From positions 1 through 64,000 of the forward strand of contig DDKS01000020.1 in NCBI GenBank assembly GCA_002340095.1: a stretch of DNA of 64,000 nucleotides, in the 5' to 3' direction. Numbering within the stretch: position 1 is the first letter of the stretch; the number at the start of each line of letters is the position of its first letter. This document shows positions 15,825 through 23,866 of the stretch, in pieces. The notes beneath the pieces are model-generated. The model had not been told where the DNA came from. It searched no databases and worked only from the letters and a program-made list of their open reading frames with translations. Made by a program: the position numbers and the translations under genes. Source of the stretch: Betaproteobacteria bacterium UBA2592. Its GTDB lineage: Bacteria; Pseudomonadota; Gammaproteobacteria; Burkholderiales; Rhodocyclaceae.

Positions 15825-17036
15825 ATGACGGTTCCGACGCCCATGCATCCTTCCCCGACCCCGCCGGCCGCGGAAACCCCGGCCTCTTACGCATCCGCCG
15901 TTCCCGCCCGGGGCCGCCGCTGGCCCTGGATCGCCGGCGGCCTGCTGCTGGCCCTGCTGCTGGGCGGTTTCGTGGCTTTCCAGGTGGCCGTGCACCTGCT
16001 CAAGGAACAGATTGTTGCGGCCCTGGGACCGCGGGGCGAGGTGCGGGAACTGAAAGTGGGGCTGACCGGGGTGGAAATCCTCGGCCTGCGCCTGCCGGCC
16101 GACCCCGCTTCCGGCAAGGGCGCCTGGCCGGCGCCCGACCTGCTGCGCGCCGAGCGCATCCTCGTGGTGCCTTCCGTGACCGATCTGCTCGGCGCCCGGG
16201 TGGTGCTCGACAGCATCCGCATCGAGGGGGCCTATCTTTCCATCCTGCGCACCCGGGCCGGGCGGGTGCAGGTGCTGCCTTCCCTGACCGAGGCCGGGGC
16301 GGCCCGGGCGCCGGGCGGGGAGCCGGGGCAGGAGCAGGACGCGGCCAAGGCCGTGGAGGTGCGCATCGGCCAGGTGGAACTGGTGGACAGCGCCGTGGAG
16401 TTCTTCGATGCCTCGGTGCGCCAGCCGGCCCTGAAGGTGCGGCTGGAGCAGCTCAACGCCCGGGTGGGGCCCCTGGCCTTCCCCGATCTCACGGGCCAGA
16501 GCCAGGTGCAGGTGGAGGGGGTGATCAAGGGCCAGCACCAGGATGGCCAGCTGAATCTGGCCGGCCAGGCGGAGCTGGCCAGCAAGGAGTCGGACCTGAA
16601 GACCCGCCTGCGCGGGGTGGATCTCACCGCCCTGCAGCCCTATCTGATCAAGGCGGCGGAAACCGGGGTGCGGCGCGGCACCCTGGACCTGGACCTGCAC
16701 ACCACGGTGAAGAAGAACCAGCTGCACGGCCCGGGCACCCTGACCCTGAACCAGCTGGAGCTTTCCAGCAGCGGCAATGCCTTCATGGGCATGCCCAGGA
16801 GCGCCGTGGTGGCGATGATGAAGGACCGCCAGGGGAAGATCAGCGTCAATTTCGTCCTGTCCGGCAACATCAACGACCCGGGCTTTTCCCTGAACGAGAA
16901 TCTGATGGGCAAGGTGGGCTCCGCCGTGGCGGACAGCCTGGGCATCAGCTTCGAAGGGTTGGCGAAGGGGGTGGGCAGCGCCGGCAGCAGCGTTGCCCGG
17001 GGCCTGGGGGATTCCCTGGGCAAGCTGTTCAAGTAG
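15825..17036 (+). CDS. DUF748/AsmA-like membrane-anchored protein
   Basis: 403 residues. A Pro/Ala-rich cytoplasmic tail precedes one membrane anchor (~residues 34-56, IAGGLLLALLLGGFVAFQVA). The large periplasmic part has AsmA/DUF748 features: ELKVGLTGVEILGLRLP, an IEGAYLSILRTRAGRVQVLP segment, and a C-terminal repeat region ending in Gly/Ser-rich helices (SAGSSVARGLGDSLGKLFK). AsmA-like proteins are thought to form grooves that carry lipids between membranes. A possible internal ATG lies six codons in. It converges on the ABC permease gene, with three bases between stops. Confidence 0.78.
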   Translation: MTVPTPMHPSPTPPAAETPASYASAVPARGRRWPWIAGGLLLALLLGGFVAFQVAVHLLKEQIVAALGPRGEVRELKVGLTGVEILGLRLPADPASGKGAWPAPDLLRAERILVVPSVTDLLGARVVLDSIRIEGAYLSILRTRAGRVQVLPSLTEAGAARAPGGEPGQEQDAAKAVEVRIGQVELVDSAVEFFDASVRQPALKVRLEQLNARVGPLAFPDLTGQSQVQVEGVIKGQHQDGQLNLAGQAELASKESDLKTRLRGVDLTALQPYLIKAAETGVRRGTLDLDLHTTVKKNQLHGPGTLTLNQLELSSSGNAFMGMPRSAVVAMMKDRQGKISVNFVLSGNINDPGFSLNENLMGKVGSAVADSLGISFEGLAKGVGSAGSSVARGLGDSLGKLFK

Positions 17037-17039
17037 GGC

Positions 17040-18302
17040 TCAGAGCCGGGGTGTGAGGCCGTCGCTCAGGGCGCGGCGGTAGGCCAGTACGGCGGGCAGC
17101 AGGCTGGCGGCCAGTCCGGTCAGGGCCACCGCGCCCAGGAGCTTCAATTCCGCCAGGGTGACGCCCTGGATGGCGAGGGAAAGGCCCAGGCGGGCTTCCA
17201 GCAGGGGGCCGGCCGTCCAGGCCAGCAGCTTGAGGAGCAGCAGGCCCAGGCCCATGCCGGCCAGGGTCACGGCACCCCCTTCCAGGGCCAGCAGGGCAAG
17301 GATGTGCCGGGGCCCGGCACCAACGGAGCGTAGCACCGCCAGCTCCCGCCGCCGTTCTCCCAGGCTGGCCAGGATCACCGCCACCAGCCCGGCCAGGCCC
17401 ACCGCCACCACCAGCACGGAAATGCCGATCAGGGCCTGCTCCACCAGGGCCACCACCCGCCACAGTTCGTCCAGGGCCACCCCGGGCAGCACCGCCAGCA
17501 GGGGTTCGTCGGGATAGCCGTTGATGTGGCGCTGCACCTTGAACACGGCAGCCCGGTTCTTGAGGCCGATCAGGGCGGCGGTGAGGGTCTTGGGGCTCAG
17601 GTCGAACTTCTGCACGTGCTCGGCGGCGATCTGCACCCCGGGCATGGGGGCGCCCCCCTGCCAGTCCAGGTGGATGGCCTCGATGGCCTCCAGGCTCACA
17701 TGCACCGAATGGTCCACCGGGGTGCCGGTGGGGGCGAGGATGCCCACCACCGTGAAGGGTTTGTCCCCGTGTTCCGCCACTTTCAGTTCGCCGCTGCCAT
17801 GGCTCAGGGTGATGGATTCCCCCAGCCGGTAGCCCAGGCGACGGGCCACTTCGGCGCCCAGCACCGTTTCGAAGATGCCGGCGAAGGGCCGACCCTCGGC
17901 CAGTTCCAGGGCGCGGCCCCGGCCGTAGCGGAAATGCTCGAAGTAGGCGTCGTTGGTGCCGATCACCGGGAAGCCCCGGTGCGAATCCCCCAGGGCGATG
18001 GGGATGGTCCAGGCCACGGCGGGGTGGCGGGTCACGTCCTGGTAGCTGTCCCAGCCGATGTTGTTGGTGGCGCCGCCCATGCGAAAGACGCTGTAGAGCA
18101 GCAGCTGCACGGGGCTGGTGCGGGCGCCCAGGATCAGGTCGGTGCCGGAGACGGACTGGGCGAAGCTGGTCCGGGCCGCCACCCGGCTGCGTTCGACACC
18201 CAGGAGCAGGGTGACGGCCAGGGCGATGGAAAGCAGGGTCAGGCCCAGGGTCAGGCGGCGGTTCCAGGCGCTCAGGAGGGCGATGCGGAGCAGGGCACTC
18301 AT
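17040..18302 (-). CDS. ABC transporter permease, FtsX/MacB-like
   Basis: 420 residues. One N-terminal membrane helix (~12-38), a large periplasmic MacB-PCD-like domain (~40-280), and three C-terminal helices (~285-315, ~340-370, ~385-410) around the FtsX signature LAGLVAVILASLGERRRELAVLRSVGA. Such permeases work with a LolD/MacB-like ATPase and act as mechanotransmitters or substrate extruders rather than classical channels. Its ATG overlaps the ATPase stop codon by four bases (ATGA). With the ZrgA-like protein upstream, the three genes form one operon, and a role in zinc or metal handling is inferred from that context. Confidence 0.88.
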   Translation of the reverse strand: MSALLRIALLSAWNRRLTLGLTLLSIALAVTLLLGVERSRVAARTSFAQSVSGTDLILGARTSPVQLLLYSVFRMGGATNNIGWDSYQDVTRHPAVAWTIPIALGDSHRGFPVIGTNDAYFEHFRYGRGRALELAEGRPFAGIFETVLGAEVARRLGYRLGESITLSHGSGELKVAEHGDKPFTVVGILAPTGTPVDHSVHVSLEAIEAIHLDWQGGAPMPGVQIAAEHVQKFDLSPKTLTAALIGLKNRAAVFKVQRHINGYPDEPLLAVLPGVALDELWRVVALVEQALIGISVLVVAVGLAGLVAVILASLGERRRELAVLRSVGAGPRHILALLALEGGAVTLAGMGLGLLLLKLLAWTAGPLLEARLGLSLAIQGVTLAELKLLGAVALTGLAASLLPAVLAYRRALSDGLTPRL

Positions 18303-19000
18303 GACTGGGCCGCCCGGTTCAGGGCCGCCAGGGACAGCTCCCGGGTGAAGTGGGGCGCCAGGCGGTGGTCGTGGCTGACGAACAGCAAGGTAGCCGCCTG
18401 GGCGGCGCATTCGTGCAGCAGCAGGTCGAGAAAGTCGTCCTGCCGGTCCGCGTCCAGGGCCGAGGTGGGTTCGTCGGCGATGATCAGTTCGGGCCGGCCG
18501 ATCAGGGCACGGGCGGCGGCCACCCGTTGCTGCTGGCCCACGGAAAGCTGGTTGGCGGGCCGCTCCAGCAGCCGGCCTTCGAGCCCGAGGGCTTCCAGCA
18601 GGCGGCGGGCTTCGGCCTGCTCGCTGCCGCCGGTCCGGCGCGCCTCTTCCCGACGGCGGCGGGAAAAGCGGCAGGGCAGCAGCACGTTGTCGAGGACCGG
18701 CAGGTAGGGGATCAGGTTGAACTGCTGGAAGATGAAGCCGATGTGGTCCACCCGGAAGTGATCGCGCCGGCTGCCAGACAGCCGGCCCAGGTCCTGGTCC
18801 AGGACGCGGACGGTGCCGGCTTCGGGCAGATGCACGCCCCCCAGCAGCCCGAGCAGGGTGCTCTTGCCGCTGCCGCTCGGGCCGTGCAGGAAGACCCGCT
18901 CCCCGGCCGGGACTTCCAGCCCGGGAATGTCGAGGCACAGGGGCGCGCCCGCCTGCCAGCGGAAACGCAGCTCCTGCAGGTGGATGGCCAGGGCGGGCAC
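18299..19000 (-). CDS. ABC transporter ATP-binding protein, LolD/MacB-like
   Basis: 233 residues with the full nucleotide-binding set: Walker A LHGPSGSGKSTLLGLLGG, Q-loop VDHIGFIFQQFNLIPYL, signature LSVGQQQRVAAARAL, Walker B ELIIADEPTSALD and the switch His in LLFVSHDHR. It energises the FtsX-like permease encoded immediately downstream. It begins only four bases after the ZrgA-like gene ends, so tight co-expression is expected. Confidence 0.92.
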   Translation of the reverse strand: MPALAIHLQELRFRWQAGAPLCLDIPGLEVPAGERVFLHGPSGSGKSTLLGLLGGVHLPEAGTVRVLDQDLGRLSGSRRDHFRVDHIGFIFQQFNLIPYLPVLDNVLLPCRFSRRRREEARRTGGSEQAEARRLLEALGLEGRLLERPANQLSVGQQQRVAAARALIGRPELIIADEPTSALDADRQDDFLDLLLHECAAQAATLLFVSHDHRLAPHFTRELSLAALNRAAQS

Positions 19001-19004
19001 GGGC

Positions 19005-19541
19005 TTACCAGCTCAGGCGGGTCTTGCCCGGGGCGAGCCGCTGGGCGGCCTGGCCGGCGGGGGTCGCCAGCTGCACGTCCAGTCGCTTCAGGCGGGGGAA
19101 GGCGGTAAACAGTTTCACTTCCAGGTCCCGGGGCGGGTTGGCACAGGTGAAGCTGAAATCCGCCTCCAGGTCGCCGTGGCTGTCCTGACCGTCCTGACCC
19201 GGCAGGGCGGAAACCTGGGCCGGTTCGGCCTTGCAGCCGGCTGCCGGGCTGAGGGCCAGCAGGGTTTCCGGCGCCTTGAGCCGAGCCAGCATGGCCTCGA
19301 CCGCCTCTTTTTCTTTTGGAGTGCGCGGCGCGTGTTCGAAACCGAGCAGGTTGTCCAGGGGGCTTTCCAGGCTGATCTGCACCGTGTTGCCGTGCACAGC
19401 CAGCAGCAGCCGGGCCTGGCCGTGCACGTGGGCGCCGTGGCCCGGGGCGTGCTTGTGTCCGTGGGCCTGGCCATGGGCCAGGGTGGCGCCGGCGGCCAGG
19501 GTCAGGCCGGCAGCGAGCAGGGAGGGCAGCAGGGTCTTCAT
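19005..19541 (-). CDS. DUF2796/ZrgA-family periplasmic metal-binding protein
   Basis: 178 residues. A signal peptide (MKTLLPSLLAAGLTLAAGATLA) is followed by a His-rich stretch (HGQAHGHKHAPGHGAHVHG, residues ~23-41), fitting zinc capture, then the DUF2796 fold with LESPLDNLLGFEHAP. ZrgA of Vibrio cholerae is zinc-repressed and sits with ABC transporter genes, as here (ATPase and permease directly downstream). Two Cys residues (about 103 and 132) could form a disulfide. No convincing Zur box was seen upstream, so zinc control is not shown by the sequence. Confidence 0.82.
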   Translation of the reverse strand: MKTLLPSLLAAGLTLAAGATLAHGQAHGHKHAPGHGAHVHGQARLLLAVHGNTVQISLESPLDNLLGFEHAPRTPKEKEAVEAMLARLKAPETLLALSPAAGCKAEPAQVSALPGQDGQDSHGDLEADFSFTCANPPRDLEVKLFTAFPRLKRLDVQLATPAGQAAQRLAPGKTRLSW

Positions 19542-19636
19542 GGTTGGGTTTCCATTTGCGCGGGGGTTGGCAGGCCGTTGCCGGAGCGTGCAAATGCCAA
19601 AGGCCGGACGCGCCGGCCAGCGGGGGCGGAACGGGT

Positions 19637-19945
19637 TTACTGGGTGAGGATCCAGGCGGCCAGCTTGCGTGCCTCGGCGTCGGAAACATTGGCGGAGGGC
19701 GGCATGGCCATGCTGCCCCAGACGCCCGTGCCGCCCTTCAGGATCTTGCCCTGGAGATAGGTCTCGGCATCCTTCTGGCCTTTGTACTTGGCGGCGATGT
19801 CCTTGTAGGATGGGCCGATCAGCTTCTTGTCCATGGCATGGCAGCCCATGCAGTTCTTGGAGGTGGCAAGGCCCACATCGGCCTGGGCCATCAGGGGCAG
19901 CAGGGGGGAGGACAGGGCCAGCAGCAGGCGGGGCAGGGGTTTCAT
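19637..19945 (-). CDS. Periplasmic cytochrome c (class I, c551/c552-like)
   Basis: 102 residues. A signal peptide ends MAQA, the heme c attachment site is CMGCH (C32, C35, H36), and the sixth-ligand Met lies in GSMAMPPSANVSD near residue 80. Size and the MPP motif match the small c551/c8 electron carriers that feed terminal oxidases, nitrite reductase or cytochrome c peroxidase. It is transcribed away from the bacteriohemerythrin gene, with about 165 bases between the starts, and toward the zrgA-like gene 95 bases away. The redox partner cannot be deduced here. Confidence 0.92.
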   Translation of the reverse strand: MKPLPRLLLALSSPLLPLMAQADVGLATSKNCMGCHAMDKKLIGPSYKDIAAKYKGQKDAETYLQGKILKGGTGVWGSMAMPPSANVSDAEARKLAAWILTQ

Positions 19946-20076
19946 GGGGTGTCTCCGTGTGGTGTGAGGTTCATGTCATTCTGCTGGGATCGCCGGCAGG
20001 GTGCAAGCCCGGCCCGGGGCGGGGCAGCGGAGGGGCTTTTCCTGGGGGCAGGATGATGGCATCCTAGGGCCCAAAG

Positions 20077-20090
20077 AGGGCTCGAGCCCT
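20077..20090. promoter_or_regulatory. 14-bp perfect palindrome upstream of the bacteriohemerythrin gene
   Basis: AGGGCTCGAGCCCT is perfectly self-complementary and ends 20 bases before the GTG start. It could be an operator or a 5'-leader hairpin close to the ribosome-binding site. No T-run follows, so it is not a terminator. Confidence 0.35.
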
Positions 20091-20097
20091 GAACGAT

Positions 20098-20113
20098 GGG
20101 AGGAAATACCGTG
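20098..20113 (+). promoter_or_regulatory. Ribosome-binding site that selects the GTG start of the hemerythrin gene
   Basis: GGGAGGA (20098-20104), six bases, then GTG (20111-20113). The ATG at 20096 lies inside the Shine-Dalgarno itself, so the GTG is the better start. Confidence 0.75.
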
Positions 20114-20521
20114 TCTGCATTCATGCCCTGGTCCGACGAGTTCGTCCTGGGAATCGAGTCCATCGACAGCCAGCACCGCTGGCTGGTGGACGCCACGAAC
20201 CGCCTTTATGAGCAGATCGAGAGCCAGAATCCCGATCCCCGGGTGGTGGGTGAGGTGCCGGAAGGACTGGTGGATTACACCATGAACCACTTCATTCTCG
20301 AGGAAGACCTGTTTACCCGCCTCAATTACCCGGAAACCTCGGCCCACAAACAGGAGCATGACCGGTTTACCAATCAGGCCATGAACCTGCTGCTCAATTT
20401 TGAAGGGGGCGATCCGGTCACGGAAGAGGCCCTGGAATTCCTCAAGGCCTGGCTGATCCATCACATCCTCAAGGTGGACAAGGCTTACGTGCCTTTCCTG
20501 AAGGCCAACGGCGTTGTCTGA
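20111..20521 (+). CDS. Bacteriohemerythrin
   Basis: 136 residues from the GTG start. All seven di-iron ligands are present: H22, H60, E64, H79, H83, H118 and D123, in the usual H...HxxxE...HxxxH...HxxxxD order within a four-helix bundle. It binds O2 reversibly at a non-heme di-iron site. Single-domain forms serve as O2 carriers, buffers or sensors in microaerophiles and in cells with chemotaxis or methane/nitrogen metabolism. The C-terminal 53 bases overlap the convergent phosphoesterase gene. The neighbouring divergent gene encodes a cytochrome c, suggesting respiratory context. Confidence 0.92.
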   Translation: MSAFMPWSDEFVLGIESIDSQHRWLVDATNRLYEQIESQNPDPRVVGEVPEGLVDYTMNHFILEEDLFTRLNYPETSAHKQEHDRFTNQAMNLLLNFEGGDPVTEEALEFLKAWLIHHILKVDKAYVPFLKANGVV

Positions 20522-21365
20522 ATGGGGCGTCGGCCCCTGCTTCCTGTTCCTGTTTCAGCAAGGGCTGGGGCAGCAGTTCCGGTAAGGGGGAGGCTTGGGA
20601 CGTTTCCGTTTCGGCAGCCTTTTCCCGGCTGCCCATGTGCCAGTGCACCAGTTCGAGCCGGCCGTCCTGGTGTTCCACGATGGCCGTGCAGCTATCCACC
20701 CAGTCTCCGCAGTTGATGTAGGTGAGCCCCTGCATTTCCCGGATGGTGGCCCAGTGGATGTGGCCGCAGATCACCCCGTGCAGGCCCCGCTGGCGGACTT
20801 CATGGGCTACGGCATCCTCGAAGTCGAAGATGAAGTTCACTGCCTTCTTCACCTTGCGCTTGGCGTAGCCGGCCAGGGACCAGTAGCCCGGCCGCCGCAG
20901 CTTGCGGCGCAGCCAGGACAGCATGATGTTGGCCCGTACCAGGATGTTGTAGGCCGCATCCCCCAGGATGGCGATCCACTGGTGGTGGCGGGTGATCTGG
21001 TCGAATTCATCCCCGTGCACCAGGAGGTAGCGGCGCCCGTCGGCGGCGGTGTGCACCCATTCCCGTTCGATGCGGATGTCGCCAAAGGCGGTCCCTACGT
21101 ACTCCCGCAGGGCCTCGTCGTGGTTGCCGGGGATCAGCATCACCCGATCCCCGTGCCGGGCCCGGCGCAGGATTTTCTGCACCACCGTGTTCTGGGCCGA
21201 GGTCCAATGGATACCCCGGCTCATGGCCCAGAAATCGACGATGTCCCCCACCAGATACAGGTAGTCGGAGGGATATTCCTTGAGGAAGTCGAGCAAATGT
21301 CCGGCCTGGCAGGCCCGGGTGCCCAGGTGGATGTCGGAGATGAAGACGGAGCGGACCTGGGGCAT
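20469..21365 (-). CDS. Metallophosphoesterase, LpxH/PlcP-like (COG2908 type)
   Basis: 298 residues. The calcineurin-like core is complete: SDIHLGT, LVGDIVDFW, IPGNHDE, LVHGDEFD and CGHIHWA. The sequence style (TRACQAGHLLDF, YAKRKVKKAVNFIFDFEDA, CGDWVDSCTAIVEH) recalls the subgroup that contains both LpxH2-like UDP-diacylglucosamine hydrolases and PlcP, the phospholipase C used by Sinorhizobium and marine bacteria to turn phospholipids into diacylglycerol under phosphate limitation. The GT4 gene four bases upstream and dgkA ahead of it favour a lipid role. The choice between lipid A synthesis and lipid turnover is open. The start ATG at 21365 gives the conserved N-terminus, and the C-terminal ~40 residues are a variable tail. 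Confidence 0.82.
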   Translation of the reverse strand: MPQVRSVFISDIHLGTRACQAGHLLDFLKEYPSDYLYLVGDIVDFWAMSRGIHWTSAQNTVVQKILRRARHGDRVMLIPGNHDEALREYVGTAFGDIRIEREWVHTAADGRRYLLVHGDEFDQITRHHQWIAILGDAAYNILVRANIMLSWLRRKLRRPGYWSLAGYAKRKVKKAVNFIFDFEDAVAHEVRQRGLHGVICGHIHWATIREMQGLTYINCGDWVDSCTAIVEHQDGRLELVHWHMGSREKAAETETSQASPLPELLPQPLLKQEQEAGADAPFRQRRWPSGKARKPCPP

Positions 21366-21369
21366 GGGA

Positions 21370-22596
21370 TCAGTCCGGTACGATCTGCAGGAAGGGGGGC
21401 TCGCCGGGCAGGCGCTGGTGGCGCCGCACCACATGCAGGAAGGCCGTTTCCAGGCGCTCGTGGATGCGCTCCCAGTCAATCGGGGCCACCCGTTCCCGGG
21501 CCGCCGGCCCCAGTTGCCGCCGCAGTTCCGGCTCGGCGGCGAGGCGGCGGGCGGCGGCGATGAAGGCGGCTTCATTGCCGGGGGGCGCCAGCAGGCCCGA
21601 GTGGCCATCTTCGATCACTTCGCCTGCGGCGGCACAGCGGTAAGCCACCACCGGCAGGCCGCTGGACATGGCTTCCAGGGTTACATTACCGAAGGTCTCG
21701 GTGAGGCTGGGAAAGAGGAACAGGTCGCCGGAGGCGTAGTGGCTGGCCAGGTCTTCTCCGGTCCGCATCCCGGCGAAGTGAATCCGGGGGCAGCCCTGGG
21801 CCAGGCTCTTGCGGGCTGGTCCATCGCCCACCAGGATCAGCCGGGCATCGGGACGGACCGACAGGATGGCCTGGAAGGCCCTGAGGGCCAGGGGTAGATT
21901 TTTTTCCGGTGCCAGGCGGCTCACCACCAGCACGGCCAGGTCGTCGGGGCCGAGCCCCCATTCCCGGCGCAGGGCTTCCGAGCGACGGGCCGGATCGAAC
22001 AGTTTGCGGTCCACGCCCCGGGCCAGAACCTGGAGATTGGCATAGCCCTGCTTCCCCAGTTCCTGGGCCATTTCCAGGGTGGGCACGAAGGTGGCGGCGG
22101 TGCGGTTATGGAAGCGCTTCAGGTAGCCGGCCACGGCTTGCGTCAGCCAGCCAAAGCCGTAGTGGCGGCTGTAGTGATCGAAGTGGGTGTGAAAGCCCGA
22201 GGTCACTGGCAGCTTCAGCTTTCTCGCGGCGGCCACGGCGGACCAGCCCAGGGGGCCTTCGGTGGCCACATGGACCAGGTCCGGGCGTTGCCGGGACCAG
22301 AGCTGGCAGAGCCGGGTCTGCAGGGGCAAGCCGAAACGCAGGCCACTGTAGCGGGGAATCGGCACCCCGGGCCCCAGGGTTTCCTGGAAGTGCTCCTCCC
22401 GGCAGGGGATGTCTCCTTCACCCTGGCGCGGGCGCACCACCTGGATGGAGTGTCCCCGGGCCAGGAGTCCTTTGACCATGTGGCCCAGGGTCATGGCAAC
22501 GCCATTGACCTCCGGGGGGAAGGTTTCCGTCACCATGGCGACCCGCAGACGGGGCTTCTTGGCCATGTGCCGGATGATGTTGTCGTCTTGGCTCAT
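21370..22596 (-). CDS. GT4-family glycosyltransferase next to the PlcP/LpxH-like gene
   Basis: 408 residues with two Rossmann-like domains (GT-B). Motifs are VTETFPPEVNGVAMTLGHM at the N-terminus, HTHFDHYSRHYG, the hinge VSRLAPEKNLPLALRAF, and the donor-binding SLTETFGNVTLEAMSSGLPVVAY with the E-x7-E pattern. It resembles PimB/Agt-like enzymes that glycosylate lipids such as diacylglycerol. No transmembrane segment is seen; peripheral membrane association is likely. Four bases separate its stop from the phosphoesterase start. dgkA lies 57 bases upstream on the same strand. An ATG at 22566 is an alternative start. Confidence 0.85.
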   Translation of the reverse strand: MSQDDNIIRHMAKKPRLRVAMVTETFPPEVNGVAMTLGHMVKGLLARGHSIQVVRPRQGEGDIPCREEHFQETLGPGVPIPRYSGLRFGLPLQTRLCQLWSRQRPDLVHVATEGPLGWSAVAAARKLKLPVTSGFHTHFDHYSRHYGFGWLTQAVAGYLKRFHNRTAATFVPTLEMAQELGKQGYANLQVLARGVDRKLFDPARRSEALRREWGLGPDDLAVLVVSRLAPEKNLPLALRAFQAILSVRPDARLILVGDGPARKSLAQGCPRIHFAGMRTGEDLASHYASGDLFLFPSLTETFGNVTLEAMSSGLPVVAYRCAAAGEVIEDGHSGLLAPPGNEAAFIAAARRLAAEPELRRQLGPAARERVAPIDWERIHERLETAFLHVVRRHQRLPGEPPFLQIVPD

Positions 22597-22653
22597 GAAG
22601 CCGATGGTGGCGAGCCTGAACGACAGCGGTTTGACGATTTTGTGATGCTTTTC

Positions 22654-23058
22654 TTACCCCAGCAGCACCAGGACCCAGACCAGCATCACATTGAGCAGGC
22701 TCACCAGCACGGCGGCACTACCGATATCCTTGGCCCGCTTGGCAAGCCGGTGGCTTTCCAGGGAAACCCGGTCCACCACCGCTTCGATGGCGGAATTGAG
22801 CAGTTCCACCACCAGCACCAGCAGGATGCTGGCCACCATCATCGCCTTGCCCAGGCCGGGCACCGGCAGGAACAGGGCGAGGGGAATCAGCAGGGCGGCC
22901 AGCAGCACTTCCTGGCGGAAGGCGTCTTCGTGCCGGTAGGCTGCCGAGAGTCCGGCCAGGGAGTAATGCAGGGCATTCCAGATCCGGCGCAGGCCGGTTT
23001 TGCCCTTGTAGGGGCTTTCCTGGTGGGGGCTTTCCGTTCCCAGGGGAGGCAGGGTCAC
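22654..23058 (-). CDS. dgkA: Diacylglycerol kinase (prokaryotic DgkA)
   Basis: 134 residues from a GTG at 23058. Three membrane helices (about 42-60, 65-85, 105-130) carry the DgkA signature EDAFRQEVLLAALLIPLALF, VELLNSAIEAVVDRVS and HRLAKRAKDIGSAAVLV. It phosphorylates diacylglycerol to phosphatidic acid in the inner membrane, recycling lipid released by envelope biosynthesis. The GTG is chosen because AAGGAG lies seven bases upstream; the longer frame has no supported ATG. It heads the lipid-related group with the GT4 and phosphoesterase genes. Confidence 0.95.
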   Translation of the reverse strand: MTLPPLGTESPHQESPYKGKTGLRRIWNALHYSLAGLSAAYRHEDAFRQEVLLAALLIPLALFLPVPGLGKAMMVASILLVLVVELLNSAIEAVVDRVSLESHRLAKRAKDIGSAAVLVSLLNVMLVWVLVLLG

Positions 23059-23071
23059 GATTTTTCTCCTT
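23056..23071 (-). promoter_or_regulatory. Ribosome-binding site fixing the dgkA GTG start
   Basis: On the minus strand AAGGAG (23071-23066) is followed by seven bases and GTG (23058-23056), the only well-spaced start signal before the conserved DgkA region. Confidence 0.75.
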
Positions 23072-23170
23072 GAGGTAGTGGCAAAGCTGGCCACCCTAGC
23101 AGGGAGAGATGGCGGATTTATTGTTTTTTCATGACGCCAGGAAAACCATGGGGGAAAAGCCCTTTCAGGC

Positions 23171-23199
23171 TTGCCCTGAGCCATATTCCGGGTTACAAA
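23171..23199 (+). promoter_or_regulatory. Candidate promoter of dps
   Basis: TTGCCC (23171-23176), 17-base spacer, TACAAA (23194-23199), about 65 bases ahead of the dps ATG. No confident OxyR or Fur site was recognised next to it. Confidence 0.4.
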
Positions 23200-23263
23200 T
23201 GAACCTATCCGGCCAGCCGCCGCCACCGGACTTTGTGAACGAGCACAACACAGGAGTTCAGAC

Positions 23264-23788
23264 ATGTCAGCCAAAACCAGCAGCAAGAAACCCAGCAGCA
23301 AGGCCGCCACCAGCGCTCCCGCCATCGACATCGGCATCAACGAAAAAGCGCGAGCCAAGATCGTCGAGGGCCTCTCCCATCTGCTGGCCGATACCTACAC
23401 CTTGTACTTGAAGACCCACAACTTCCACTGGAACGTGAAGGGGCCCATGTTCAACACCCTGCACCTGATGTTCGAGACGCAGTACAACGAACTGGCCCTG
23501 GCCGTGGACCTGATTGCCGAGCGCATCCGTGCCCTGGGCTATCCTGCCCCCGGCACCTACAGCGAGTTTGCCAAGCTCACCTGCATTCCCGAACCCAAGG
23601 GCGTGCCCAGCGCCGAAGAAATGATCGTGCAACTGGTGGAAGGCCAGGAGGCCGTGGTGCGTACCGCACGCAACATGTTCCCCGTGGTGGATGCCGCCAG
23701 CGATGAGCCCACCGCCGATCTGCTCACCCAGCGCATGCAGGTCCATGAAAAGACGGCCTGGATGCTGCGCAGCCTGCTGGATGGCTGA
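23264..23788 (+). CDS. dps: Dps-family DNA-protecting mini-ferritin
   Basis: 174 residues. The Lys/Ser-rich N-terminal tail (SAKTSSKKPSSKAATS) fits DNA binding. The four-helix ferritin core has the inter-subunit ferroxidase residues: THNFHWNVKG at the first helix and DLIAERIRALG with its Asp/Glu pair. The dodecamer oxidises Fe(II) with H2O2 and protects DNA during starvation and oxidative stress. A good ribosome-binding site (AGGAG) precedes the ATG. It ends at a strong bidirectional terminator shared with convergent tpx, another peroxide-defence gene. Confidence 0.95.
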   Translation: MSAKTSSKKPSSKAATSAPAIDIGINEKARAKIVEGLSHLLADTYTLYLKTHNFHWNVKGPMFNTLHLMFETQYNELALAVDLIAERIRALGYPAPGTYSEFAKLTCIPEPKGVPSAEEMIVQLVEGQEAVVRTARNMFPVVDAASDEPTADLLTQRMQVHEKTAWMLRSLLDG

Positions 23789-23811
23789 CTTCCAGCGGCT
23801 TTACGCAATTT

Positions 23812-23853
23812 CCATGCAAAACGGGCGGGGGAATCCCCGCCCGTTTTGCATGG
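23812..23853. terminator. Bidirectional terminator between dps and tpx
   Basis: A perfect 19-bp stem (23812-23830 and 23835-23853) closed by the four-base loop GAAT. The GC-rich inner stem (GGGCGGGG/CCCCGCCC) is bordered by AAAA on the left and TTTT on the right, giving an A-tract/T-tract arrangement that works on both strands. Confidence 0.92.
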
Positions 23854-23866
23854 TCTGGCCGCTGTG

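Noticed and set aside
17040..18938. Single 632-residue ABC protein reading through both transporter genes
   Set aside because: The first ~210 residues are an out-of-frame reading of the ATPase gene; the permease has its own ATG at 18302 overlapping the ATPase stop.
17040..19541. Calling the ABC operon LolCDE or MacAB
   Set aside because: No second permease, no periplasmic adaptor, and the ATPase is not fused to the permease; the DUF2796 gene points to the ZrgA-type group instead.
20077..20090. Palindrome before the hemerythrin gene as a terminator
   Set aside because: No loop and no T-run follows; at most an operator or leader hairpin.
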